From the NCBI GenBank assembly GCA_019744975.1, contig JAIETP010000010.1:62001-126000 (forward strand): a DNA stretch of 64,000 bases, given 5' to 3'. Every line of letters begins with the position of its first letter. Within the stretch, counting starts at the first letter, position 1. Shown here piece by piece: positions 24,066 through 32,541 of this stretch. Source of the stretch: Burkholderiales bacterium. Lineage in GTDB: Bacteria > Pseudomonadota > Gammaproteobacteria > Burkholderiales > SG8-41. The notes under the pieces were generated by a model that saw only the letters and a list, made by a program, of their open reading frames with translations, did not search any database and was not told the origin of the DNA. Made by a program: the position numbers and the translations under genes.

Positions 24066-25565
24066 TTAGGCCCCGCTGTTGCGTAAGGCGGCTTTCAGCT
24101 TGCCGATCAAGGGCCAGAACAGCATCAGCAATCCCAGCGCCATGATGCTGCCGACCAGCCCGTTGGAGAAAAACACCCGCACGTCACCCTGCGAGATCAG
24201 CATCGACTGACGGAAAGCATCCTCGGCCTGGTCGCCCAGCACCAAGGCCAGCACCAGCGGCGCCAGCGGGTAGGATAGTTTCTTGAAGGCATAACCCATG
24301 ACGCCGAACAGCAGCATGAACCAGATGTCGAGCATCGCATTGTTCACGGTGAAAGCGCCGATGGCGCAGATGACGATGATCACCGGCGCCACGATCGAGA
24401 ACGGAATGCGCAGGATCGCGGCGAACAGCGGCACACAGGTCAGCACGATGATCAGCCCGACAATATTGCCCAGGTACATGCTGGCAATCAGGCCCCAGAC
24501 AAAGTCCTTCTGCTCGACAAACAGCAGCGGTCCCGGCTGCAGGCCCCAGATCAGCAGGCCGCCCAGCAGCACCGCAGCCGTCGGCGACCCGGGAATGCCC
24601 AGCGACAACATCGGCAGCAGCGCCGCCGTGCCCGCGGCATGGGCGGCAGTCTCCGGCGCGACGATGCCTTCGGGCATGCCGGTGCCGAACTTGGTGCCAT
24701 CCGGGGACATGCGTTTGGCGACGCCGTAACTCATGAACGAGGCCGGCGTGGCGCCGCCCGGCGTGATGCCCATCCAGCAGCCGATGATGCAGCTGCGCAG
24801 CGAGGTCAGCCAGAATTTGGGCAGCTTTTTCCAGGTTTCGATGACGATCCGCATGTTGATTTTCGCGGTGCGGCCCTGGAACGACAGACCTTCCTCCATC
24901 GACAGCAGGATCTCGCCAATGCCAAAGAGGCCGATCACCGCGATCAGGAAGTCGAAACCGCGCATCAGTTCATGCCAGCCGAAAATCAGCCGCAACTGGC
25001 CGGTCACCGTGTCGATACCCACCGCGGCCAGCGCGAAGCCCAGCATCATCGCCGCGACGATCTTGAACGGCGGTTCCTTGCCCATGCCGATGAAGCTGCA
25101 AAAGGTCAGGAAAAACACCGAAAAGAATTCCGGCGGCCCGAACTGCAATGCGAATTTCGCGACCAGGGGCGCGAGGAAGGTGATCATCACCACCGCAAAA
25201 AACGCACCGATGAACGACGACGTGAACGCCGTGGTCAGCGCCTCGCCCGCCTTGCCCTGCTGCGCCATCGGGTAGCCGTCGAAGGTGGTCGCCACCGACC
25301 AGGGCTCGCCCGGAATGTTGAACAGGATGGAGGTGATGGCGCCGCCGAACAGCGCCCCCCAGTAGATGCATGACAGCATGATCACCGCCGAGGTCGGCGG
25401 CATGGTGAAGGTGAGCGGCAGCAGGATCGCGATGCCGTTGGCGCCGCCAAGACCGGGGAGCACACCGATCAACACGCCCAGTACAATCCCGATCACCATC
25501 AACATCAGGTTGAACGGTGTCAGCGCAACGGAGAACCCGTGAAATAGGGCGTTGATTTCTTCCAA
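24066..25565 (-). CDS. tctA: Tripartite tricarboxylate transporter, large membrane subunit
   Basis: 499 aa with about 11-12 transmembrane segments. The conserved GVLPGLGGANGIAILLPLTF near the N-terminus and GMPEGIVAPETAAHAAGTAALLPMLSLGIPGSPTAA-type region are diagnostic of TctA (quoted here in short parts). It starts at TTG 25565 with GGAG 8 nt upstream. It forms the transport channel with TctB and uses the periplasmic TctC. Placement in the oxalate cluster suggests a dicarboxylate such as oxalate, but specificity is not readable from sequence. Confidence 0.9.
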   Translation of the reverse strand: MEEINALFHGFSVALTPFNLMLMVIGIVLGVLIGVLPGLGGANGIAILLPLTFTMPPTSAVIMLSCIYWGALFGGAITSILFNIPGEPWSVATTFDGYPMAQQGKAGEALTTAFTSSFIGAFFAVVMITFLAPLVAKFALQFGPPEFFSVFFLTFCSFIGMGKEPPFKIVAAMMLGFALAAVGIDTVTGQLRLIFGWHELMRGFDFLIAVIGLFGIGEILLSMEEGLSFQGRTAKINMRIVIETWKKLPKFWLTSLRSCIIGCWMGITPGGATPASFMSYGVAKRMSPDGTKFGTGMPEGIVAPETAAHAAGTAALLPMLSLGIPGSPTAAVLLGGLLIWGLQPGPLLFVEQKDFVWGLIASMYLGNIVGLIIVLTCVPLFAAILRIPFSIVAPVIIVICAIGAFTVNNAMLDIWFMLLFGVMGYAFKKLSYPLAPLVLALVLGDQAEDAFRQSMLISQGDVRVFFSNGLVGSIMALGLLMLFWPLIGKLKAALRNSGA

Positions 25566-25591
25566 GTCGCCTGCTCCTCTAAATCAATGCG

Positions 25592-26116
25592 TCAGTAACC
25601 GATGAAGCTGAGGGGATTGAACGCGCCCTTGAACAGCGGCACCTTGAACCATATTTCGAACATCATGAATGTGGCGATACTGACGGCGATGCCGAGCAGC
25701 ACGCTCTTGAACCAGGGATATTTGCCGAGCCAGACCATGAAAAAAGCGATATAGGCCACCGACGCGACATAAATGCCGATCATCTGGATGCCAAATACAT
25801 AAACCGTGGCCGGTATCAGCACCGACAGCACCAGTTTCAACTGCGCCCACTCGACGAACACCTTGTGTTCGCCACGCCCCTTGCCGAAGAACACCTGGCC
25901 CAGGACGCCCAGGCTGGAGACACAGATGAACAGCGCGATGTAAAACGGGAAATAACCCGCCTGCGGACCGTCCCCCACCCAGCGAAACCCCAGGCGGACG
26001 CTGTCGTACATCACCAGCCCGCCCAAAGTCAGCAAAAATATGGCCACTGCGATCTCCGCAGCACGCACCGAGATGCCGGAGGGCACCACTTCACCGGAAA
26101 CCTGTTTGTCTTCCAT
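25592..26116 (-). CDS. tctB: Tripartite tricarboxylate transporter, small membrane subunit
   Basis: About 174 aa with four predicted transmembrane helices (for example IAVAIFLLTLGGLVMY, YFPFYIALFICVSSLGVLGQV). It starts at ATG 26116 (MEDKQVSG); a TTG three codons upstream is possible. It lies between tctC and tctA, 26 nt before tctA, in the standard C-B-A order. Confidence 0.85.
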   Translation of the reverse strand: MEDKQVSGEVVPSGISVRAAEIAVAIFLLTLGGLVMYDSVRLGFRWVGDGPQAGYFPFYIALFICVSSLGVLGQVFFGKGRGEHKVFVEWAQLKLVLSVLIPATVYVFGIQMIGIYVASVAYIAFFMVWLGKYPWFKSVLLGIAVSIATFMMFEIWFKVPLFKGAFNPLSFIGY

Positions 26117-26186
26117 GTAATTCAACCCAGCGCTTTAGGTTAAGGAAAATCTTGAGTAGCGGACACATCCCCGCGGGATGCAAAGA

Positions 26187-26212
26187 CCCGACGGACCGGG
26201 GGGTCCGTCGGG
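26187..26212. repeat. Intercistronic GC-rich hairpin between tctC and tctB
   Basis: CCCGACGGACC (26187-26197) and GGTCCGTCGGG (26202-26212) form a perfect 11-bp stem over GGGG, 16 bp past the tctC stop. No U-run follows. Such hairpins often protect the mRNA of an abundant binding protein from 3' decay and lower downstream expression. Confidence 0.75.
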
Positions 26213-26228
26213 ACAACACGGCCAATGA

Positions 26229-27242
26229 TCAGGGTTTGGCGAGGAACCCGGCTTCCTTCATCAGGTCGCGGTGCAGCGATTCCGCCTTGGCCACCCAGTC
26301 AGCGTAGCCTTTGCCGGTCATGAAAGTCTGGTTGAATGCACCGTCTTCCATGAATTTTTTCCATTCCGGGGTCGCACGCACCTTGTTGAACAGGTCGATA
26401 TAAAAAGCGACCACGTCCGGAGACACGCCGGCCGGCATGAAAATACCGCGCAGCATCACGTACTCCATCGGGATGCCGGCTTCCTTGCAGGTCGGGATGT
26501 CGTTCCAGGACTGTGTTGTGGTGACCTTGTCCTTGTACGGCATGCGCTGATCGTCAAACACGCACAATGCACGCAGTGAACCGGCACGCCATTGCGCCAC
26601 CGCCTCGATCGGGTTGTTGACGCTCGAGTTGATGTGTTTGCCGACCAGCTGGGTCGCCACCGCACCACCGCCCTTGAACGGGATGTAGGTGAACTTGACG
26701 CCGGCCGCCTTTTCGATCGCCACGGTGATGATCTGGTCTTCCTGCTTGGAACCCGTGCCGCCCATCTTGAAGGCGTTCGGGCCGGCTTTTTTCACTGCGT
26801 CCAGATATTCCTTGGGCGTTTTGTAGGGGTCTTCCGAGTTCACCCACAACACAAAGTTGTCCAGTGACAGCATCGCGACGGGTGTCAGATCCTTCCAGTT
26901 GAAAGGCACACCGGTCGCCATCGGCGTCGTGAACAGATTCGACAGGGTGATGATGATCTTGTGCGGGTCGCCCTTCGCGGCCTTCACCTCGAGGAAACCT
27001 TCCGCACCGGCGCCACCCGACTTGTTGACGGGAATCAGCGCCTGCTTCATCAGGTTGTGTTTGGCGACAATGCCTTGAACCAAGCGCGCCATCTGGTCAG
27101 CACCACCGCCGGTGCCGGCGGGAATGATGAACTCGACGGACTTGGTCGGTTCCCAGGCTGCGGCAGGACCGGATACGGCGACCAGGCCGAATGCGGCAAC
27201 CAGCGGCAGCAAGCCGCGTGACAATACTCGTTGAATACCCAT
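26229..27242 (-). CDS. tctC: TctC/Bug-family periplasmic solute-binding protein
   Basis: 337 aa with a Sec signal peptide ending AVSGPAAA. The mature protein begins WEPTKSVEFIIPAGTGGGADQMAR, the Bug-family ligand loop. A strong AGGAGGA ribosome-binding site precedes the ATG. It is the first gene of the tctCBA unit, with a TTGAC-N4-ATCAA box 125 bp upstream. The complete three-part cluster is notable because most Bug proteins are orphans. Ligand unknown; oxalate is suggested only by neighbours. Confidence 0.9.
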   Translation of the reverse strand: MGIQRVLSRGLLPLVAAFGLVAVSGPAAAWEPTKSVEFIIPAGTGGGADQMARLVQGIVAKHNLMKQALIPVNKSGGAGAEGFLEVKAAKGDPHKIIITLSNLFTTPMATGVPFNWKDLTPVAMLSLDNFVLWVNSEDPYKTPKEYLDAVKKAGPNAFKMGGTGSKQEDQIITVAIEKAAGVKFTYIPFKGGGAVATQLVGKHINSSVNNPIEAVAQWRAGSLRALCVFDDQRMPYKDKVTTTQSWNDIPTCKEAGIPMEYVMLRGIFMPAGVSPDVVAFYIDLFNKVRATPEWKKFMEDGAFNQTFMTGKGYADWVAKAESLHRDLMKEAGFLAKP

Positions 27243-27366
27243 GTGACACTCCTCCTTATCAATTGAACGACGGGTGCTGAGTTTTTATCCACGGCAGTTG
27301 CCGCGGCCCAACCTTATTGGATCGTCGTAGCAGGTCATTCTTTCGCATTTGTCACAGCGAAAGAAT

Positions 27367-27380
27367 TGACCAAAATCAAG
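27367..27380. promoter_or_regulatory. Crp/Fnr-type box upstream of tctC
   Basis: TTGACCAAAATCAA has 4 of 5 symmetric arm positions (TTGAC and ATCAA). The preceding stretch ATTCTTTCGC (27337-27346) pairs imperfectly with GCGAAAAGAAT (27357-27367), forming another dyad beside it. Both are in the 337-bp gap upstream of tctC (27243-27579), which has no gene. Confidence 0.6.
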
Positions 27381-27460
27381 ATTCGAGTATATCCGCGCCG
27401 AAGCAAAGCACCATCAATGGCTGCGCAAGGGCACAAAGACCGTCGGCCACGGCGGCTGTG

Positions 27461-27497
27461 GGCGATGTAGCAGGGCTGGTGCCCTGCATGTATCGCC
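27461..27497 (-). terminator. Hairpin downstream of the universal stress protein gene
   Basis: GCAGGGC/GCCCTGC over TGGT (27470-27487) is extended by GGCGAT/ATCGCC outside a small internal loop. It lies about 80 bp past the usp stop on the minus strand. There is no T-run, so termination is only probable. Confidence 0.45.
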
Positions 27498-27508
27498 GTT
27501 CATAAAAA

Positions 27509-27530
27509 AATCAATTAAATCAAATACTTA
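27509..27530 (+). repeat. Dispersed IHF-like motif, copy 4
   Basis: AATCAATTAAA then TCAAATACTTA on the plus strand. The core AATCAAATACTTA is a perfect WATCAANNNNTTR match and is identical to copies 6 and 8. It is intergenic, 3' of usp. Confidence 0.75.
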
Positions 27531-27579
27531 AATAGAATTCGCGGCTGACACCCGGGGGCTCCCAAGCGCAATCCTGCAG

Positions 27580-28008
27580 TCAGGGAATCAAGGTGACCGG
27601 AACCTGGGTCAGATGCAGGACTTTGGTCGCGACAGAACCGAGCACAAGCCCGGACACGGCGCCAAGGCCGCGGCAGCCCATCACGATGCGATCGCAGCCC
27701 TGCGACTTGACGAAAGCAGCAATCACTTCGGCCGGCTCACCAACACTGATGTGCGGGGTATACGGCACCTTCGCCGCATCCAGTTGCCTGCGCGCAGACG
27801 CCAGGGCCTTCTCGCCTTCTTCCTTGTAATACTTCTTCAGCGAATCACTGTTGATGAACATTTTCACGTTCACCCCGCCGAGGGTCATCTGGGCGTTCAG
27901 CAAGTGCAGCTCGATGGGCGCCTTGTACAGCGCGCTTTCCCTGATCAGGAAATCAATCACGCGTGCCGAGTTGTCTGAACCGTCCACCGCTACCAGTAAT
28001 TTTGTCAT
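27580..28008 (-). CDS. Universal stress protein, UspA family, ATP-binding type
   Basis: 142 aa, single Usp domain. MTKLLVAVDGSDNS gives the N-terminal strand and phosphate loop, and GCRGLGAVSGLVLGSVA matches the G-x2-G-x9-G-(S/T) ATP-binding motif. It lies 12 nt after the TerC gene and is probably co-transcribed with it. Role is inferred as stress tolerance; no specific partner is visible. Confidence 0.88.
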   Translation of the reverse strand: MTKLLVAVDGSDNSARVIDFLIRESALYKAPIELHLLNAQMTLGGVNVKMFINSDSLKKYYKEEGEKALASARRQLDAAKVPYTPHISVGEPAEVIAAFVKSQGCDRIVMGCRGLGAVSGLVLGSVATKVLHLTQVPVTLIP

Positions 28009-28020
28009 TGAGATTCGCCT

Positions 28021-28746
28021 TCAGTCTTTTTTGGGTTCTGCTTGCGCGAGATCAACTGGCGCCGCCGGCACAGTTGCAGACGCGCGCCGGGCCAGCAGCT
28101 TGCCAACGGCGACGACGAACAAGACGCCCGCCACCGGGCCGCCATACTTTAGCCAGGCGGCATTGGCGATCACCCAATCCTTGATTGCCGCATCCCGCAC
28201 CAGCATGTCACCGGCAATCCAGCCCAGCAGCGCGGCGCCGGCAACAATGACCACGGGGAAACGGTCCATCAGCTTCAGTACCAGTGTGCTGCCCCAGACG
28301 ATGATGGGCACACTCACCACCAGACCGAAAATGACGAGCCCGATACTGTCCTTGGCCGCCGCCGATATCGCGATCACGTTGTCGAGACTCATCACTGCAT
28401 CGGCCACAATGATGGTTTTGATGGCGCCGAGCAGATTGGTACTGGCGTCGATTTCGTGCCCGCCCTCATCCTGGGGCATCATCAGCTTCAGCGCGATCCA
28501 GAACAGCAGCAAACCGCCGACGATCTTGAGGAACGGGATCTGGAGCAGTTGCAGGGCAAAAAAGATCAATATCACGCGCAGCGCGATGGCCCCGAATACA
28601 CCCCAGAATATGGCTTTCTTGCGCTGGTGATCCGGCAGACGGCGCGAAGCAAGGGCAATCACGACTGCGTTATCGCCCCCGAGAATGATGTCGATGGCAA
28701 TGATCTGCACCACCGCAACCCAGAATGCCGGCGAGCCGAATTCCAT
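28021..28746 (-). CDS. TerC/Alx-family membrane protein, possible Mn2+ exporter
   Basis: 241 aa with about seven transmembrane helices. Conserved acidic motifs are IIAIDIILGGDNAVVIAL and IIVADAVMSLDNVIAI, where Asp/Asn-Asn residues are thought to bind metal. YkoY/Alx members export manganese and are often controlled by yybP-ykoY riboswitches; such a riboswitch lies upstream of the preceding nhaD-like gene. The gene also has its own promoter-like sequence and a structured leader. Confidence 0.85.
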   Translation of the reverse strand: MEFGSPAFWVAVVQIIAIDIILGGDNAVVIALASRRLPDHQRKKAIFWGVFGAIALRVILIFFALQLLQIPFLKIVGGLLLFWIALKLMMPQDEGGHEIDASTNLLGAIKTIIVADAVMSLDNVIAISAAAKDSIGLVIFGLVVSVPIIVWGSTLVLKLMDRFPVVIVAGAALLGWIAGDMLVRDAAIKDWVIANAAWLKYGGPVAGVLFVVAVGKLLARRASATVPAAPVDLAQAEPKKD

Positions 28747-28905
28747 ATTTATTTTTCCCGCGTCAGTTTATTGATGAAGAACTCTCGAAGAGTTCCGCCA
28801 GACCATTTGCGCGCTGCCGCATCCTGAGGAAAATGGAAAATGCGCGGCATCCTACCATCGGATGCCGGGAACCAGTGAAGGAGCGCGGCCATGGGTGCAA
28901 TTATA
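28747..28905 (-). promoter_or_regulatory. Promoter -10 element and structured leader of the TerC gene
   Basis: A perfect TATAAT lies on the minus strand at 28900-28905 with upstream TG (TGTATATAAT). I see no good -35. The following leader of about 150 nt holds CGGCATCC/GGATGCCG (28845-28867) and GAACTCT/AGAGTTC over CGA (28779-28795). It is not a match I can assign to a known riboswitch. Confidence 0.5.
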
Positions 28906-28945
28906 TACAAAATCAAAAAAATCCCACCACCCTTGCAATCGTCAC

Positions 28946-28980
28946 TGAAAACGTGATTGGCATCAACCATCACGTTTTCA
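28946..28980. repeat. 12-bp inverted repeat between nhaD-like and TerC genes
   Basis: TGAAAACGTGAT (28946-28957) and ATCACGTTTTCA (28969-28980) are perfectly complementary, and the stem extends inward with one bulge. No U-run. It may end the nhaD-like transcript or act as an operator for the TerC promoter about 40 bp away. Confidence 0.6.
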
Positions 28981-29014
28981 AGGGATTCTCTCTTCTGCCG
29001 ACTTGAAAAAGCCA

Positions 29015-30412
29015 TTACGGTTTAGGCGTGAACATCGCAGGCTGCTGAACCGGCGCCGATATCGCGCTGCCCGCCGGCGCCGGTTTGTGCCGCTCGTGCG
29101 GCTCCCAGCCCATGATGCCCAGCATCACAAAAAATCCCGCCACATAGGCGATCGGCACAAACCAGCCATGGCGCAGCCACAACCCCACCGAGCGCGCTTC
29201 CGGGTACATATTGGACAGCGCAACGCCGGCGCTGGAACCGAACCAGATCATCGAGCCGCCGAAACCCACGGCATAGGCCAGCACACCCCAGTCGTAACCG
29301 CCCTGCTTCAGCGCCAGCGCGGTCAGCGGGATGTTGTCGAACACCGATGAAATGAAACCGAGACCAAATGTCGACTGCCAGGACGCCGGCGGCAGTTTTT
29401 CCACCGGCATCAGCGACGCGCACAACACCAGCGCCAGCAGGAAAATGCTGCCCTTGGCCGCCTCCGGCACCAGGCTCCATTGCGGCTTGCGCCACGGCGC
29501 ACAGGCCAGGATCACCACCCATACCGCGACACCGATGAACGGGAACAGATGGGCCAGGTGGTTGAACTCCAGATTGATCGTGACATTGGTGGCAATCGCG
29601 GCGGCCAGGATCAGCGCAACGATGGCGATACGCGCCCAGTCCACCGGCGCATGTTTACCCTCATCCTTGACGATCGGTGAATACTTCTGCTGCTGCAGGG
29701 CAGCGGGGATGCCGAGAACCAGCAGCGCCGCGGCCGCAGCCACGTAGGCATGCAGCACATCCCGCGGGTCGACGCCGTCCAGCCACATCATCGTGGTGGT
29801 GGTGTCGCCCACCACGCTGCCGGCGCCGCCGGCATTGGACGCCGCGACAATCGCCGCGAGGTAGCCGATGTGCACCTTGCGGCGGAACAACGTCGCCGCC
29901 AGCGTGCCGCCGATCAGCGCAGCGGCAATGTTGTCGAGAAAGCCGGAGAGGACAAAAATCATCACCAGCAGCAGAAACGCACCCTTCCAGTCGTTCGGGA
30001 GATATTTGGGCAGCATCAACGGCAGATGGCTTTTCTCGAAATGATTCGACAGCAGCGCAAACCCGACCAGCAGGCCGAACAAATTGGTAATGATCACCCA
30101 CTCATGGATCAGGTGATTGACCAGGCCGGGCAGGCCGTCGCCGGTCTTGAAACCGGTAAAGCCCAGTTTGTAGAGCATGATGACCGTCAACCCGGTCAGT
30201 GCCACCTGCAGCGTGTATTTGTGGAACAGCGCAACACCGAGCAGCGTCATGCCAAACAGAATGAAATCAACGGGAATGCCGAATACTTGGGGCGATTCTG
30301 CAGCAACCGCAAGGCCGGAATAAAGCGCCAGCAACGCCCCGGCAGGCAGCAGCGCGAACAACGGCAGAAGCCGCTGTTGCACAGTACCTTGAGTCTGAAT
30401 CCGGTGTTGCAT
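29015..30412 (-). CDS. nhaD: NhaD-type sodium:proton antiporter
   Basis: 465 aa, ion-transporter superfamily, about 12-13 hydrophobic segments. NhaD-like signatures are FVLSGFLDNIAAALIGGTLA, ASNAGGAGSVVGDTTTTMMW and FISSVFDNIPLTALAL. GGAG precedes ATG 30412. It is the first gene after a yybP-ykoY riboswitch, which points to manganese or pH responsive expression. The TerC and usp genes follow on the same strand. A carboxylate transport role in this oxalate region cannot be excluded by sequence. Confidence 0.82.
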   Translation of the reverse strand: MQHRIQTQGTVQQRLLPLFALLPAGALLALYSGLAVAAESPQVFGIPVDFILFGMTLLGVALFHKYTLQVALTGLTVIMLYKLGFTGFKTGDGLPGLVNHLIHEWVIITNLFGLLVGFALLSNHFEKSHLPLMLPKYLPNDWKGAFLLLVMIFVLSGFLDNIAAALIGGTLAATLFRRKVHIGYLAAIVAASNAGGAGSVVGDTTTTMMWLDGVDPRDVLHAYVAAAAALLVLGIPAALQQQKYSPIVKDEGKHAPVDWARIAIVALILAAAIATNVTINLEFNHLAHLFPFIGVAVWVVILACAPWRKPQWSLVPEAAKGSIFLLALVLCASLMPVEKLPPASWQSTFGLGFISSVFDNIPLTALALKQGGYDWGVLAYAVGFGGSMIWFGSSAGVALSNMYPEARSVGLWLRHGWFVPIAYVAGFFVMLGIMGWEPHERHKPAPAGSAISAPVQQPAMFTPKP

Positions 30413-30524
30413 GCATCTCCCCTAGCGTAATCGCTTCATCTGCCAGGACCGGATGCCGGGAACGCCCCGCGGCGCATCACAGCCCGGCCTTTACCTCACA
30501 GATCAACGCGGCATGCCACTGCCG

Positions 30525-30675
30525 CGCTGTCGTACAGGCAAAGGTCTCGCTTGCGATGCCTTGCCGGCAGGGCCGGGGAAACGGATGCGTCCCGCTTCCC
30601 GTGATGACGGCCGCGCCGCGGCGGCGTTTTGATATCGTTGCCGCCGTAGCTACTCCCCTTTGTAGCGGCGCCCCG
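30525..30675 (-). promoter_or_regulatory. yybP-ykoY (manganese) riboswitch
   Basis: On the minus strand the conserved elements occur in order: AAAGGGGAGTAGC (30649-30661), AACGATATCAAAAC loop (about 30627-30640), CCGTCATCACGG (about 30599-30610) and GCAAGCGAGACCTTTGCC (about 30537-30554). The GGGGAGUAG and AGACCUU segments are hallmarks of this class. It lies in the 365-bp gene-free gap (30413-30777) about 110 nt upstream of the nhaD-like start. Mn2+ binding usually turns the downstream gene on. Confidence 0.85.
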
Positions 30676-30777
30676 GAACTGCCGCCGGAACACGCGCTCG
30701 CGCTTCTGCGCCCGACTCTTTACCATGCCGGCTTCAGCAGCGTCAATAACAGCGCCGCTGCAGCCCTTGTAAACCGG

Positions 30778-32454
30778 TCAGAACAAGCCGACCACTTTGC
30801 CTTCGTCCGTCAAATCAATTTTCTCCGCCGACGCAATTTTCGGCAGGCCGGGCATGGTCATGATGTCGCCGCAGACCATCACCACGAACTCGGCGCCGGC
30901 CGACAGCCGCACTTCGCGGATGTTGACGATGTGGCCCGAGGGTGCGCCGCGCAGCCCGGCATCGGTGGAGAACGAATACTGCGTCTTGGCCACGCACACC
31001 GGGTATTCGCCGTAACCGTCCTCTTGCAGTTTCTTGATCTGGCCGCGCACCTTGTTGTCGGCAGTGATGTCGGTCGCGCCGTAAATTTTGGTGGCGATGG
31101 TTTTCATTTTGTCCCACAGCGGCAGCTTCTCGTCATAGACGAACTTGAACCGGTTCTCGCCTTTGTCGATCAACTCAACCACGGTTTTCGCAACCTCGGT
31201 CGCGCCCGCGCCGCCGTCCGCCCAGTGCCGGGCCAGGATGACCGGCACATCGTGCGGTGCCATTTTCTTTTTCAGCAGTTCGATCTCGGCATCGGTATCG
31301 AAGGTGAAATGGTTGATCGACACCACGCACTTCAGGCCGTAGTTCTCGCGCACGTTTTTGACATGGCGCTCGAGGTTGGCCACGCCTTTTTCCAGCGCCG
31401 CGAGGTTTTCCTTGTTGAGTTCCTTGACGTCAACGCCGCCGTGGAATTTCAGCGCGCGGATGGTGGCCACGATCACGCAGGCATCGGGCTTGAGGCCCGA
31501 TTTGCGGCACTTGATGTCGACAAATTTCTCAGCGCCAAGGTCGGCGCCGAAGCCGGCTTCGGTGACCACGTAGTCGGCCAGTTTCAGCGCGGTCTGGGTG
31601 GCGATCACGGTGTTGCAACCGTGGGCGATGTTGGCGAAGGGGCCGCCGTGCACAAAGGCCGCGTTGTTCTCCAGCGTCTGCACCAGGTTTGGCGCCAATG
31701 CATCCTTTAACAGCACCGTCATCGCACCATGCACCTTCAGGTCCTTCGCCCGCACCGGCTTCAGGTCGCGGGTGTAGGCGACGACGATGTTGCCCAGGCG
31801 CGTTTTCAGGTCCTTCAGCGAAGTCGCGAGGCAGAAAATCGCCATCACTTCGGACGCGACGACGATGTCGAAGCCGTCCTGGCGCGGATAACCGTTGCCC
31901 GGACCGCCCAGAGACACTGTGATGTCGCGCAGCGCGCGGTCGTTCATGTCCATCACCCGTTTCCAGGTGACACGGCGCACGTCGATGCCGAGCTCGTTGC
32001 CATGATGGATGTGATTGTCCATCGCCGCGGCCAGCAGGTTGTTGGCCAGCGCGATGGCGTTGAAGTCACCGGTGAAATGCAGGTTGATGTCTTCCATCGG
32101 CACGATCTGCGCGTAACCACCGCCCGCCGCGCCGCCTTTCATGCCGAATACAGGACCCAGGGACGGTTCGCGCAGGCAGATGATGGCTTTTTTGCCGATC
32201 TTGTTCAGCGCGTCACCGAGGCCGACCGTGGTCGTGGTCTTGCCTTCACCAGCGGGGGTCGGGCTGATCGCGGTGACCAGGATCAGCTTGCCGTTTTTCC
32301 TGTTTTTCAGGCTGTCGACATACTCCAGCGACACCTTGGCCTTGGTATGGCCGTAGGGCACCAAGTGTTCTTCGGGGATGCCCAGCTTTTGCGCGATCTT
32401 GACGATGCGCTCCATTTTCGCCGCTTGGGCAATTTCAATATCCGACAGTGCCAT
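30778..32454 (-). CDS. fhs: Formate-tetrahydrofolate ligase
   Basis: 558 aa. ATG 32454 ([10 protein letters not shown]) follows AGGAGAGGAA. The P-loop [14 protein letters not shown] binds ATP, and [20 protein letters not shown] is the conserved FTHFS motif. It makes 10-formyl-THF from formate, THF and ATP. The formate dehydrogenase genes are directly upstream on the same strand, so formate from oxalate can be either oxidised for NADH or placed on the folate for biosynthesis. The 10-formyl-THF hydrolase-like gene at 18.8-19.8 kb would run the reverse step. Confidence 0.95.
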   Translation of the reverse strand: MALSDIEIAQAAKMERIVKIAQKLGIPEEHLVPYGHTKAKVSLEYVDSLKNRKNGKLILVTAISPTPAGEGKTTTTVGLGDALNKIGKKAIICLREPSLGPVFGMKGGAAGGGYAQIVPMEDINLHFTGDFNAIALANNLLAAAMDNHIHHGNELGIDVRRVTWKRVMDMNDRALRDITVSLGGPGNGYPRQDGFDIVVASEVMAIFCLATSLKDLKTRLGNIVVAYTRDLKPVRAKDLKVHGAMTVLLKDALAPNLVQTLENNAAFVHGGPFANIAHGCNTVIATQTALKLADYVVTEAGFGADLGAEKFVDIKCRKSGLKPDACVIVATIRALKFHGGVDVKELNKENLAALEKGVANLERHVKNVRENYGLKCVVSINHFTFDTDAEIELLKKKMAPHDVPVILARHWADGGAGATEVAKTVVELIDKGENRFKFVYDEKLPLWDKMKTIATKIYGATDITADNKVRGQIKKLQEDGYGEYPVCVAKTQYSFSTDAGLRGAPSGHIVNIREVRLSAGAEFVVMVCGDIMTMPGLPKIASAEKIDLTDEGKVVGLF

Positions 32455-32541
32455 GTTGTTCCTCTCCTGATCGTGATCCAATGAACGCCCGCGGAACGGG
32501 CTGTATTTTTGCCTGCTGCTTCGATCTGCTGCTGTTATGCG

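Noticed and set aside
28902-28923. Possible motif copy with AAAATCAAA upstream of the TerC gene
   Set aside because: About 15 of 22 bases agree and the TTR end is missing.
30496-30726. Minus-strand frame of 76 codons upstream of the nhaD-like gene
   Set aside because: It covers the yybP-ykoY riboswitch; no ribosome-binding site and Arg-rich nonsense composition.
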